The notes beneath the pieces are model-generated. The model was not told the DNA's origin. It saw only the letters and a list, made by a program, of their open reading frames with translations, and made no database searches. The translations under genes and the position numbers were made by a program. From Lachnospiraceae bacterium (GTDB lineage Bacteria; Bacillota; Clostridia; Lachnospirales; Lachnospiraceae), in contig JAFTGN010000001.1 of NCBI GenBank assembly GCA_017457865.1, positions 1 to 45,952 on the forward strand: a stretch of DNA of 45,952 nucleotides. The letters are read 5' to 3'. This document shows positions 35,162 through 44,187 of the stretch, piece by piece. Position 1 is the stretch's first letter, and each line of letters begins with the position of its first letter.

Positions 35162-35918
35162 TTGTTGTTATCCCTCCGTTTTTCAAATTTGTAAGATTGG
35201 CTGGAACAATGAGTTTCCATTCATCGTTATAAACGCCAAAACATTCGTCATGTGTCAGATAACGTTTGCTTTTCCCTATATGTTCACGGCATATGGCAAA
35301 GAAATGGTCATCTAATCCCAGTGCTTCGCGGTATTCCCACAGAAGAAAACCGGATTTTTGATATAGAAACTGATTGTCATACAGAAACAGATAATGTAGC
35401 AGCTTCTCTTTATTGATATGAGACATGCTGTGAATGTTCGCAATCAGTTCTTCCAGTCCGGCTATTTTATCCATATCTTTCAAACAATCTATGAGTGTGC
35501 GTTCCTTATCTGTCACTCTGATTCCACCGTTGTACATGGGAGAATCAATTCCTGTGGTAAGGCGTGCTTTTACAAAATGATAGCGATAGCCATCAAATTC
35601 AAAGTCTTGAAACCGAGTTTCGGATGAAACGTATACCTCATAAAATATCTGATCTGTGATTCCGTAATATTCCATTGCAGTGTGGTGAGAAATACATGAA
35701 GTTTCAGTAATCGCACTGGCAATCTGGAAGCGGTTTGCGATAGGGCCGCCATGTTCCGCGCTGATACAGGTATATAGATTGTTGCGTATTTTTAATGCTT
35801 TTGCATAGGCCATCATTCTCTTGACGGCAGAACGAGCACTCCCAACATTTCCATAATACTGATTGACATCTGCGATGGTAAAAACAGGGTGCTTTGCCAT
35901 TTTAGTATATATATCCAT
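35148..35918 (-). CDS. abiEi: AbiEi-type antitoxin and autorepressor
   Basis: The protein has 256 residues. The N-terminal winged helix (VFTIADVNQYYGNVGSARSAVKRMMAYAKALKIRNNLYTC) and the DUF-type C-terminal domain (RVTDKERTLIDCLKDMDKIAGLEEL) are those of the AbiEi/abortive infection antitoxin family. AbiEi represses its own operon and counteracts AbiEii in a type IV (non-contact) toxin-antitoxin system. The ATG at 35918 is used because AGAGGTGA lies before it; the upstream GTG is part of that site. A near-consensus promoter and repeated GCTATATT-type sequences lie upstream. Confidence 0.88.
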   Translation of the reverse strand: MDIYTKMAKHPVFTIADVNQYYGNVGSARSAVKRMMAYAKALKIRNNLYTCISAEHGGPIANRFQIASAITETSCISHHTAMEYYGITDQIFYEVYVSSETRFQDFEFDGYRYHFVKARLTTGIDSPMYNGGIRVTDKERTLIDCLKDMDKIAGLEELIANIHSMSHINKEKLLHYLFLYDNQFLYQKSGFLLWEYREALGLDDHFFAICREHIGKSKRYLTHDECFGVYNDEWKLIVPANLTNLKNGGITTNATI

Positions 35919-35940
35919 AGAAATCACCTCTTTTTTGTTT

Positions 35941-36021
35941 GAATTAAGAATAATATAGCTTAAATAAAATCTATATCATTCTGATTATAAACAATATAGC
36001 ATGGTTTGATTGCATTGTCAA
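35941..36021 (-). promoter_or_regulatory. Promoter of the abiE pair with repeated operator-like half sites
   Basis: On the minus strand TTGACA (36021-36016), 17 bp and TATATT (35998-35993) form a near-consensus promoter. GCTATATTGTT at the -10 box recurs downstream as GCTATATTATT, a repeat that could bind the AbiEi repressor. The rest of the 350-bp gap up to comF is AT-rich with no gene. Confidence 0.6.
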
Positions 36022-36266
36022 GTTTAAAATAAACAAAAAATAGACTGTATTTAGCTGATAATACACAGAAAATAAACCAAATAGAATACTATAAAATGGT
36101 TTTATTAAAAGACTAACAAAAATGATGTGAGCAAATAAGGAACGATATCTTTTTGACTGGAGTTGTGGTATAGTATAGTACATATGGGATGATTCTTTTT
36201 TGATTGATATAGCCATGAGAATGTTACAAATCGACTGGAATACATGGGTGAAGATGGAGGGATGGT

Positions 36267-36980
36267 ATGGAACTGGGGGAGAAGGTACTGGAACTGCTGT
36301 TTCCGAGAGTCTGCCCGGTGTGCGGACAGATCGTACTGCCGAAGGGAGAGTTGATCTGCCCGGGATGCAGAGGCAGGGTTTCTTATGTGACAGGGGCCTA
36401 TTGTATGAAGTGCGGGAAGACGCTGTTACATGATACAAAAGAATATTGCAGGGATTGCAGCCGGAACAGACGGAGTTTCAAACAGGGCATCATCCTGGCC
36501 AATTATACACCGGAAGTGCAAAAAGCACTGCTGGATGTGAAGTATCACAACCTGCGCCAGAATCTGGATTTCTTTGCAGAGGAACTCATTCGTCTGAGAG
36601 GGCGGGAGATCGCAGGCTGGCAGGCACAGGCGTTGATTCCGGTGCCCCTTCATCCATCTAAAAGACGGCAGAGAGGCTTTAACCAGACGGAGGAACTGTG
36701 CCGTCGTCTGTGGACAGGTTTACAGATTCCTGTGGATACGAAACTGCTGTATCGGAGAAAGAAGACACTGCCCCAAAAGGGCTTGACGGACAGACAGCGT
36801 ATGGCAAATCTGGCAGATGCTTTTGTGGCAGAGAGACGGACAGAGCCCTATCATAGGGTTATTCTGGTGGATGACATCTACACCACAGGCAGCACCGCAG
36901 AACTGTGCACCCGGGCACTGATGGCAGCAGGAGTGGAAACGGTGTATGTACTGTGCGTGGCGGCAGGAATGGGGGAGTGA
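36267..36980 (+). CDS. comF: ComF-family phosphoribosyltransferase-like protein
   Basis: The protein has 237 residues. The N-terminal zinc-finger part has CPVCGQ...CPGC and CMKCGK...CRDC (residues about 16-65). The C-terminal half is the PRTase-like domain with LIPVPLHPSKRRQRGFNQTE and the PRPP loop VILVDDIYTTGSTAEL. ComF is needed for uptake or processing of transforming DNA in Firmicutes and may assist single-strand DNA handling. The start follows GATGGAGGGATGGT. It stands alone here without comFA. A stretch of about 240 bp without a convincing gene follows. Confidence 0.9.
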   Translation: MELGEKVLELLFPRVCPVCGQIVLPKGELICPGCRGRVSYVTGAYCMKCGKTLLHDTKEYCRDCSRNRRSFKQGIILANYTPEVQKALLDVKYHNLRQNLDFFAEELIRLRGREIAGWQAQALIPVPLHPSKRRQRGFNQTEELCRRLWTGLQIPVDTKLLYRRKKTLPQKGLTDRQRMANLADAFVAERRTEPYHRVILVDDIYTTGSTAELCTRALMAAGVETVYVLCVAAGMGE

Positions 36981-37144
36981 AAGAAAACGAATTCCAAACT
37001 GGTTATTGGATGAGCAAGTTGAGACAGACAGAAAAAATGAATACCAAACAACAACGCAGAAGTTCGGGTTATATGGACTGGAAAATCAGGGAATCATTAC
37101 AATGAAGGTGGAATGAAATAGGGCTGAAAAAAACGAGAAAATCG

Positions 37145-37173
37145 TTGTAATCAGAACTGATATGAGTTATGAT
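37145..37173 (+). promoter_or_regulatory. Promoter of the ATPase/TOPRIM-like pair
   Basis: TTGTAA (37145-37150), 17 bp and TATGAT (37168-37173) lie about 50 bp before the ATPase start. Confidence 0.5.
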
Positions 37174-37224
37174 ATTCTTGAGGGTTAATATTAACGAGGA
37201 ATGCGTTTTTGTGGAGGTGTTAGA

Positions 37225-38379
37225 ATGCAGATATTAAAGATAAAAGTCAATGGACTTCCGTTATATAGGGATTCGTTTGATGTTTCGTTCTATGCAGTTC
37301 AGAGAGTTCAGAACAATCATCTAAATACGGTTTCGAACCTGTTTGGTAATATTTATGTGAATACAGTGGAGGCATTTATTGGTATTAATGCTTCTGGAAA
37401 AACAACTGCGTTAAAGGTGATATCTTTTGCAAAGATGCTGTTAAATGCAATGCCTTTGAATGCAGAGTTTATTCCACAGATTTTGGGTGAGAATACAACC
37501 GCAGTATTTGATATTGATTTTTTTGCGGATCATAAAATTTTCCATCTCAATAGCGAAATTGTGAAAACCAGAAAATCTGACAGCACTTATATTGTCAAGA
37601 TTCTTTCGGAGAAATTGTGGGTCAAAAATGTGACCAGTAAAGTAAATAAGACCAATTTACTGAATTTTGATGATCTAGATCCGGTTAGAATTCGTAATCA
37701 GTCTGATGAATATCTGCCGGATGATGTGAGCATCATGATTGCGGTGAACAAACAGATTCAGAACAAAGGAATATTCGTAGACCTGGCAATGTTTACGAAT
37801 TTCAATCTCTTCTTACCAGATGGGGGTTCTGTTCCAACAGAGGTGATATCCTTGTTGGATCCGACGATTGAATATATTGTGATTGAAAATGTTAAGGATA
37901 AGGTGATTATCCGGTTGAAATTTTTTGACCAGGAGGAATTGGTATTACTGAATCCTGCGGAACTCAACATATATTTATCTTCTGGTACAGTTAAGGGTGT
38001 AAGAGTATTTTCAGATGCAGCAAGAGTACTGAAGAATGGCGGTTATCTGTTGGTTGATGAGGTGGAGAATCATTTTAATCGAGAATTGGTCGTTTCACTA
38101 CTTAGGTTGTTCATGAACAAGAGAACCAATCCGAAAGGTGCAGTGATTATTTTTTCCACACATTATCCGGAACTGCTGGATGAGTTAGAGAGAAATGATG
38201 CAGTGTTTATTACCAGAAGTGACCGTGGATTGACTGTTGACAATCTCAACTCTCTTCTAAAACGAAATGACATGAAGAAGAGTGAAGTGTATCAAAGCAA
38301 TTTCCTCGGCGGAACAGCACCGAAATATAAATCATTGGTTGCATTACAAAAAAGCATTATGAAGAATTTGGAGGAGTAA
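37225..38379 (+). CDS. AAA15/OLD-like ABC-type ATPase
   Basis: The protein has 384 residues. The Walker A is GINASGKTTALKV near residue 51. The C-terminal half has a signature-like LSSGTVKGVRVF, Walker B GYLLVDEVENHF near 272, and a switch histidine in FSTHYPEL. This is the layout of AAA_15/SMC-like ATPases found in OLD nucleases, retron and PARIS-type defence systems. The ATG at 37225 follows TGGAGGTG. The stop codon directly abuts the start of the next gene with no spacer, so both are translated together. It probably senses a trigger and controls the small partner protein. Confidence 0.75.
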   Translation: MQILKIKVNGLPLYRDSFDVSFYAVQRVQNNHLNTVSNLFGNIYVNTVEAFIGINASGKTTALKVISFAKMLLNAMPLNAEFIPQILGENTTAVFDIDFFADHKIFHLNSEIVKTRKSDSTYIVKILSEKLWVKNVTSKVNKTNLLNFDDLDPVRIRNQSDEYLPDDVSIMIAVNKQIQNKGIFVDLAMFTNFNLFLPDGGSVPTEVISLLDPTIEYIVIENVKDKVIIRLKFFDQEELVLLNPAELNIYLSSGTVKGVRVFSDAARVLKNGGYLLVDEVENHFNRELVVSLLRLFMNKRTNPKGAVIIFSTHYPELLDELERNDAVFITRSDRGLTVDNLNSLLKRNDMKKSEVYQSNFLGGTAPKYKSLVALQKSIMKNLEE

Positions 38380-38919
38380 ATGAAAGTTGAAATTCCAAGT
38401 TCGAGTTTGATTGCGTGCATTTGCGAGGGTGGAGCAGAAACTGCGATCATGGATATTCTTCTTGATCATGACTTGCTGCTGTTCAATCGGGAACAGATGA
38501 TAGAGGAACGGGTTTTGCCAAGAACTTCAGTCAGAGAGTTTGAACGACGCTATTTGAGAATGGCATATGATGATAAGATACTTATTCTACGAGTGATTGA
38601 TTCACGTGGAGAAGAATTTAATCTGAGCAAAGCATACCGTTGTCAGGTGGAGGTGATCAATGTAATTACGGCTCCGGAAAGCGAAATACTGGTTATTGCA
38701 AGTCAGAAAAAATATGAGGCATATTGTCGATCGGGAATAAAAAAACCTAGCGATTATTGCAAGAATGTGATGAAAATAAAAAATGTAAAATCTCCGGAAC
38801 TTATTCGTAACTATTTTTCTGATCCGGATTACCTGATGGAGAGTATAAAAGAGTATCACCGTGTGCATAAACAGAAAAAGAATGAAGCATCGTTGTATGA
38901 TTTGATCAAAAATAAATAA
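38380..38919 (+). CDS. Small TOPRIM-like partner of the upstream ATPase
   Basis: The protein has 179 residues. An N-terminal CEGGAETAIMDILLD places a glutamate after a hydrophobic strand, and ILILRVIDSRGEEF follows the next strand with acidic residues. This is reminiscent of the E...DxD arrangement of TOPRIM nucleases, but the second motif is not canonical (DSRGE). The C-terminal third is basic (KQKKNE). It begins directly after the ATPase stop codon. Position and size recall effector subunits of two-gene ATPase-nuclease defence systems. The fold assignment is tentative, and a plain unknown family is the alternative. Confidence 0.5.
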   Translation: MKVEIPSSSLIACICEGGAETAIMDILLDHDLLLFNREQMIEERVLPRTSVREFERRYLRMAYDDKILILRVIDSRGEEFNLSKAYRCQVEVINVITAPESEILVIASQKKYEAYCRSGIKKPSDYCKNVMKIKNVKSPELIRNYFSDPDYLMESIKEYHRVHKQKKNEASLYDLIKNK

Positions 38920-39034
38920 GTATCTGCAAATGAATAGAAAAGAAGGCAATTCCTGTAGGGGTATGAGAAGAATGTTATAACACGAAGTCATTTGCAATAC
39001 AGACAATTTAACATAACGGGGAGAGATAAAACAG

Positions 39035-41950
39035 ATGGAAAGCACAGCACGTAAATTGATGGATGCGGTATATACAGGGTTGATAGACGCATCGTGTCTG
39101 TCAGAAGAAGCGCTCCGCCCCAAACTGCTTTATAATGATGTGCATCAGGGGAATACCGTATTGTCCGGTATTGAGCAGGAGTTACAGCACTGCGATCGCT
39201 TTTGGTTTTCTGTGGCTTTTGTCACCAGAAGTGGTCTGATTGTATTGAAAAACCTGTTTCGGGAACTGGCAGAAAAACAGCCTTCTGTGAAAGGCAGGAT
39301 TCTCACTGGTGACTATCAGCATTTCAATGAACCGAAGGCGTTACGTGAATTGTTGGAATTTCCCAATCTGGAAGTGCGGGTATTTACCGAAGAAGATTTC
39401 CATACAAAGGGGTATTTTTTTGAGAAGGATTCTGTCTGTACACTCATTGTGGGCAGTTCCAATCTCACCCAAAATGCACTGAAAGCCAATAAAGAGTGGA
39501 ATCTGAAAGTGAATTCGCTGGAACAGGGGGAATTGGTGCAACGCACCAATGGGGAATTTCAGGCTATGTGGAATCGGTCTCAGGTACTGACGGAGGAATG
39601 GATTACAGAAACCTATGAACCTTTATATCGGGAAGCAAGAAACCTGCGGAGCCGTGGAAAAGTGGAGCGGATTCGTACTTATACATTACAACCCAATCTG
39701 ATGCAGAGGGAGGCTATGAAGGCGCTGGCGAATCTGAGAGCACAGGAGAAAGAGAGAGCCTTGTTAATTTCGGCGACGGGTACCGGAAAAACATACCTTT
39801 CTGCCTTTGATGTACGGGCATTTCATCCCAGGCGGATGCTGTTTCTGGTTCACCGGGAGATGATTCTAAAACAGGCACTGGAAAGTTTTCGGGATGTGTT
39901 AGGAGAGGGGATTTCAGCCGGTTTGCTGACGGGAAATGCCCATGACTGGGATGCACAATATTTGTTTTCTACCGTACAGACCATGTCTAGAGAATCGGTG
40001 TTACATCAGTTTGCACCAGATGCCTTTGACTATATTGTCATTGATGAGACACACAAAGCCGGTGCGGAAACGTATCAGCGAATCATGGAATATTTCAAAC
40101 CAAAGTTTTTGCTGGGGATGACAGCCAGTCCGGAACGTACCGATGGATTTGATATTTTCCAATTGTTTGACCACAATGTCGCCTATGAGATTCGCCTGCA
40201 AAAGGCCATGGAAGAAAACTTGCTGTGTCCTTTCCACTATTTCGGGGTGACAGAATTGACGGTAGATGGACAGATGATTGATGACACCACGGAATTTCGT
40301 CATTTGATTTCCGATCAGCGTGTAGATCACATTTTAAAACAGGCAGATTTTTATGGATACAGTGGAAACCGTGTGAAAGGATTGATCTTTTGTAGCAGAA
40401 AGACGGAAGCAGAGGAATTATCCAGACTATTTAATGAGAGAGGATATCAGACCATTGCATTATCCGGCACCAATAGTCAGGAAGAGCGGGAACAGGCCAT
40501 GGAGCGTTTGGAGCAGGAAGAACGAGAAGGCGGACTGGATTATATTTTTACAGTGGATATTTTCAATGAGGGGGTGGATATTCCTCAAGTCAACCAGGTG
40601 ATCATGCTGCGTCCCACCCAGTCGCCCATTGTATTTGTGCAGCAGCTAGGACGTGGATTGCGAAAAAGTCCGGGAAAAGAGTATGTGGTGATCATTGATT
40701 TTATCGGCAATTACCAGAAAAATTTCCTGATTCCCATTGCTCTGTCTGGGGATCGTACTTATAACAAGGATACCATTCGCCGTTATGTGGCAGAGGGCAA
40801 TCGGGTGATTCCGGGTTGTTCTACCATTCATTTTGATGCAGTGGCAAAACAGCGGATTTTTGCATCTATTGACCAGATGAAAGGACTGCGGAAACTGATG
40901 GGGGAAAGTTATGCCAATCTCAAGTATCGCCTGGGGCGGATTCCCAGTCTGGTAGATTTTTATGAAAATGGCGAAGTGGACCCATTGCTCATACTGGCAG
41001 AATATAAGACCTATCCGGCTTTTTTGGCAAAAATGGAGCGGTCTTATGAAATGACGCAATTTACCGAACAGGAACTGTATACATTGGAGTATTTTTCCAG
41101 AATTGTGGCACGAGGGAAACGGCCGCATGAATCCATGCTGTTACAGGCATTGTTGGAGAATGAAACATTCCGGTTGGAGGATATGGAAGAAAAGCTGCAG
41201 ACAGAGTATGGATTGACGAAACAGCGGGAAAGTCTGACAGGTGCCATCGGGGTATTGACTGGCTCTTTTGTGTCTGGTGACGCAGAGCGGCAAAAGTACA
41301 GTGAGGTAGATGTGCTTCAGGAACAAAACGGACTGTATCATACCTATGTCCGTGTCAGCCGTTTTCAGGAAAAGTTGAGACGCAGGGCATTTCGTCAGCA
41401 GATGGAGGATTTGGTGACGCTTGGCACACTGGAATATGAAGCAGTGGGCAGAACAGTGCAAAACCGCCGAGGGGCATTTATCTTATATGAGAAGTATTCC
41501 AGACGGGATGTGTGCCTGTTGTTGAACTGGGGCAAAGATTTGTCGTCTACCATGTATGGAATGAAACGGTTAGGGAAAGATGTGGCGATTTTCATTACGT
41601 ATCATAAGGGGACGGCAGAAGAGGGATTGGCGTATGCGGAAGGCAAGCCGGATTATACAGACACCTTTTTGGAAGGCAGTTCCAGACTGTTTTTGTGGGA
41701 ATCCCAGATCGGAAAAGGACCGGATAGCGGTTATATGAAAGATGTGCTGGAAGCAGAATACAAGCATCTGTTTATCAAGAAAAGCGATGCGGAAGGTACA
41801 GATTTCTATTATATGGGTCAGGTGGATATTTTGGAAGTGAAAGCAGGGCAGAAGAAAGACAATACAGGACGGATGCGGGAGATTTCCAAAGTCACGGTTC
41901 AGTTGCAGGATGCGGTCAGAGAGGAATTGAAGGCATATTTGGAAGCGTAG
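39035..41950 (+). CDS. PLD-DEAD/DEAH helicase with DUF3427 C-terminus
   Basis: The protein has 971 residues. The first 200 form a phospholipase-D-like domain with HTKGYFF near 123 and VGSSNLTQNALKAN. A superfamily 2 helicase core follows: Walker A ATGTGKT near 247, DETH near 337, GMTASPERTDGFD, then the second RecA lobe with GLIFCSRKTEAEEL, DIFNEGVDIPQ and QQLGRGLRK. The remaining 400 residues match the DUF3427 region of such helicases. They probably act on foreign or damaged DNA. GGGGAGAG precedes the ATG. Bases 41223-41470 (residues about 730-812) recur at 45505. Confidence 0.85.
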   Translation: MESTARKLMDAVYTGLIDASCLSEEALRPKLLYNDVHQGNTVLSGIEQELQHCDRFWFSVAFVTRSGLIVLKNLFRELAEKQPSVKGRILTGDYQHFNEPKALRELLEFPNLEVRVFTEEDFHTKGYFFEKDSVCTLIVGSSNLTQNALKANKEWNLKVNSLEQGELVQRTNGEFQAMWNRSQVLTEEWITETYEPLYREARNLRSRGKVERIRTYTLQPNLMQREAMKALANLRAQEKERALLISATGTGKTYLSAFDVRAFHPRRMLFLVHREMILKQALESFRDVLGEGISAGLLTGNAHDWDAQYLFSTVQTMSRESVLHQFAPDAFDYIVIDETHKAGAETYQRIMEYFKPKFLLGMTASPERTDGFDIFQLFDHNVAYEIRLQKAMEENLLCPFHYFGVTELTVDGQMIDDTTEFRHLISDQRVDHILKQADFYGYSGNRVKGLIFCSRKTEAEELSRLFNERGYQTIALSGTNSQEEREQAMERLEQEEREGGLDYIFTVDIFNEGVDIPQVNQVIMLRPTQSPIVFVQQLGRGLRKSPGKEYVVIIDFIGNYQKNFLIPIALSGDRTYNKDTIRRYVAEGNRVIPGCSTIHFDAVAKQRIFASIDQMKGLRKLMGESYANLKYRLGRIPSLVDFYENGEVDPLLILAEYKTYPAFLAKMERSYEMTQFTEQELYTLEYFSRIVARGKRPHESMLLQALLENETFRLEDMEEKLQTEYGLTKQRESLTGAIGVLTGSFVSGDAERQKYSEVDVLQEQNGLYHTYVRVSRFQEKLRRRAFRQQMEDLVTLGTLEYEAVGRTVQNRRGAFILYEKYSRRDVCLLLNWGKDLSSTMYGMKRLGKDVAIFITYHKGTAEEGLAYAEGKPDYTDTFLEGSSRLFLWESQIGKGPDSGYMKDVLEAEYKHLFIKKSDAEGTDFYYMGQVDILEVKAGQKKDNTGRMREISKVTVQLQDAVREELKAYLEA
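41223..41470 (+). repeat. 248-bp direct repeat, copy 1 (inside the helicase gene)
   Basis: The segment recurs at 45505-45752, offset 4282 bp, with three substitutions: two silent and one Val-to-Ala. The repeat starts at AGCGGGAAAG and ends at AACCGCCGA. This copy is embedded in an uninterrupted helicase frame, so it is the source. Confidence 0.97.
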
Positions 41951-41985
41951 AGTAGCCTGGAAAAGGGCCTATCCCGCCTTTCATC

Positions 41986-42234
41986 TCTCTATGGATTGCT
42001 TTTAAACACGAGATTGTCATCAACGTCTCTGATCCCGCCGGACACAAAGCGAATGTGCTTAAGAGTGGCGAGGTGAGACTTCCGGCAAGACTTTTGAAGT
42101 TCCTGTTCGGAGATTTCACCCAGGTATATCTCTTATCGCCCAATGAGAATGCATCTGGTCAGCCTTTTTTGCTGGGACTACAACCGGTGATGAAAATTCT
42201 GTGTCAGCGGAATATGCCATATGTGCCAGGCTGA
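41986..42234 (+). pseudogene. Remnant of a small conserved protein, possibly from a mobile element
   Basis: Without a usable start codon, this frame reads HEIVINVSD...VLKSGEVRLPARLLKFLFGDFTQVYLLSP and then an unrelated tail to a stop at 42232. The compact KxGEVRxPxxLLxxLFGxFxxVxLLxP pattern recalls short proteins carried by Firmicute conjugative elements, but I cannot name the family. The stretch 42235-42541 shows no recognisable gene. The remnant marks the left part of the inserted segment. Confidence 0.35.
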
Positions 42235-42541
42235 ATGCTTTCGAAGCAGTCACGGCTGTGCCGGCTGAAAGGAGGCGAAGCAGTGCCTTCGGACATCAGA
42301 ATCTATCTGATATCATACCACAGGATTACCCATATCCAAATATGTAACTGTTGACCGTATAGCTGGGAATCGGGATGAGGGAGTTCCTCTTAGATGTCCT
42401 TACCACTATACACATATGGAAGTGAAAGCGAGGGGCTTGTCAGAGATGGCAGGTCTCTTTTTCAATTTTGAGTCTATACAGATGACCAGTTCTATGATAG
42501 AATAACTTATGCAAATCACATAAGTGTTCATATACTAATGA

Positions 42542-42763
42542 TTGAAGAAAATAATTAAGAATAATATCAAGATACATGTAAAAGTTAAATGTCTGGAAGA
42601 ACATAAGACTCAGGCGGATATTGCAAATATTGTAGGGACTCCTGCATCATATGTAAACAAGCTGATTCGCAGAGATGAAGGTGTTGTGAATAATACCTTT
42701 GTCAAAATGCTGGAAGCACTTGGGTACGATATAGAACTTCATTATGTGAAAAGAGAGGAATGA
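42542..42763 (+). CDS. Small helix-turn-helix (XRE-like) protein
   Basis: The protein has 73 residues, starting at TTG with no strong ribosome site. Residues about 22-60 (KTQADIANIVGTPASYVNKLIRR) form a helix-turn-helix, and the tail MLEALGYDIELHYVKREE is common in small XRE-like regulators that sit beside DUF1016 nuclease genes. A DUF1016 remnant lies just downstream, which fits. It would bind DNA as a local repressor. Whether it is still expressed is doubtful given the weak start. Confidence 0.55.
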   Translation: MKKIIKNNIKIHVKVKCLEEHKTQADIANIVGTPASYVNKLIRRDEGVVNNTFVKMLEALGYDIELHYVKREE

Positions 42764-42835
42764 TTTGTGTCAACAGTGTTGTCACAAATCTGAAAGGCGG
42801 TAAATGGTTATGAGCAATGACATAGCGGCAGCAGT

Positions 42836-43177
42836 GACTATAAAATAGATCTTCTTTTCTTCCATAGGGGGTTACAGTGCCTTGTTGCGTTTGAACTTAA
42901 GATTGGAGAATTTAAGCCGGAATATATTTCCAAGATGGATTTCTACCTGGAAGCACTTGACCGGCAGAAGAAAAAAGATAATGAGAACCCAAGTGTAGGC
43001 ATGATCCTGTGTGCATCCAAGGATGATGAGGTAGTTGAGTATGCAATGAGCAGAACCCTATCTCCAATGATGGTGGCTGAGTATCAGCTGCAGCTGCCTG
43101 ATAAGAGTGTATTGCAGAAGAAACTGCAGGAATTGATCAATATGCCTTTATTGGAAGATGGAGAAGCCAATGATTAG
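42836..43177 (+). pseudogene. DUF1016/YhcG PD-(D/E)XK nuclease, C-terminal remnant
   Basis: From 42836 the frame reads DYKIDLLFFHRGLQCLVAFELKIGEF, the catalytic core of the YhcG/DUF1016 nuclease family (D, then E-x-K). It continues EYISKMDFYLEALDRQ...ENPSVGMILC and ends LQELINMPLLEDGEAND. The N-terminal two thirds and any start are gone; only internal ATGs such as 42935 remain. The intact family acts in defence and DNA recombination. Its stop overlaps the start of the acetyltransferase gene. Confidence 0.75.
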
Positions 43178-43616
43178 AGAAGCGAAGAGATGTGATTTGA
43201 ATGCAATACTTGAATTGTACCTGTTTCTGCATGAGGACAGCATCCCTGCAAAAGATGAGCATTTGAGAGATACATGGATGCAGATCATACAGGATCCGAA
43301 TCATCATCTGATTGTCAACGAGTTGGATGGTAAGATCGTTTCATCATGTGTATGCGTGATCATCCCGAATCTGACAAGAAATGTTCGGCCATATGCTTTT
43401 ATAGAAAATGTGGTGACACATGAGGATTATCGGGGAAATGGCTATGCCGGGGAGTGTCTGGAGTTTGCCAGGCAGATAGCTGAAAAGGAAAACTGCTACA
43501 AGATGATGCTTCTGACTGGTTCAAAAAAGCCAGAGACTCTTCGGTTTTATGAAAAAGTCGGATACAATAGCAGTGACAAGACCGCTTTTATACAGTGGCT
43601 GGGAATGGATAAGTAA
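43170..43616 (+). CDS. GNAT-family N-acetyltransferase
   Basis: The protein has 148 residues with the GNAT fold throughout: IREAKRCDLNAILELY at the start, YAFIENVVTHEDYRGNGYAGECLEFA holding the acetyl-CoA pyrophosphate loop (R/QxxGxG/A type, here RGNGYA), and PETLRFYEKVGY near the end. The substrate is unknown. The ATG at 43170 is chosen because GGAGAAGCC precedes it; another ATG lies 12 bases upstream without one. It leads a tight set of five genes with gaps of 4, 3, -4 and 0 bases. Confidence 0.8.
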   Translation: MIREAKRCDLNAILELYLFLHEDSIPAKDEHLRDTWMQIIQDPNHHLIVNELDGKIVSSCVCVIIPNLTRNVRPYAFIENVVTHEDYRGNGYAGECLEFARQIAEKENCYKMMLLTGSKKPETLRFYEKVGYNSSDKTAFIQWLGMDK

Positions 43617-43620
43617 GCAT

Positions 43621-44184
43621 ATGGGATCATTATTAAAGTCAACATTAAATACAAGGGCGCTGCCTGTAGGAAATCTGCGTTATATCCGAAGTGATTATCC
43701 TGAAAAACTTACAGAGACAGAAGTACAGTGGCTTATCCGGAATGACATAACAACGATTGTTGATCTGAGAGAAGAAAAAGAATATACGGCTAAACCGTGC
43801 AGTCTTGAAGATAGAGAAGAATTTGTCTATTATCATTTACCGGTAACCGGAGGCGGGGATACACCTAAAACGCCGGATGCTGTTGCGGCAACATATTTGG
43901 CGATGCTGGATGAACAGATGGATAAGATCATCCATACCATAATGAATGCCAAGAGCAATGTCCTTTACTTTTGCGGTGCGGGAAAAGACCGGACAGGTGT
44001 AGTTTCAGCAATTATCTTGAAAAAGCTTGGCTATAGTGATCAGATTATCATAGATGATTACATGGAAACAAAAGGTAATCTAATGGGATTTTTGACTTCA
44101 TACGTGGCGGAACATCCGGAAGTAGATATAAATACCATAGTTCCGAACGAGAAAAATATTAAAAGTGTGCTGGAGGCAATTTGA
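43621..44184 (+). CDS. Tyrosine/dual-specificity phosphatase-like protein
   Basis: The protein has 187 residues. It matches the bacterial Y_phosphatase3 group: ITTIVDLREEKEY in the middle of the N-terminal half and the P-loop CGAGKDRTGVVSAI near residue 120, with catalytic Cys and Arg in CxxxKDRT. The residue before the cysteine is Phe, where most members have His. This may weaken activity but is tolerated in some. It follows the acetyltransferase by four bases. Likely targets are phospho-amino acids, phosphoinositides or a small molecule. Confidence 0.8.
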   Translation: MGSLLKSTLNTRALPVGNLRYIRSDYPEKLTETEVQWLIRNDITTIVDLREEKEYTAKPCSLEDREEFVYYHLPVTGGGDTPKTPDAVAATYLAMLDEQMDKIIHTIMNAKSNVLYFCGAGKDRTGVVSAIILKKLGYSDQIIIDDYMETKGNLMGFLTSYVAEHPEVDINTIVPNEKNIKSVLEAI

Positions 44185-44187
44185 CGA

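Noticed and set aside
36981-37200. Small frame encoding about 30 residues after comF (from 37011)
   Set aside because: No ribosome site, no homology and random-looking composition.
41223-41470. Insertion-sequence target duplication explaining the 248-bp repeat
   Set aside because: Known transposon target duplications are far shorter, no transposase is present, and the right flanks of the two copies differ.
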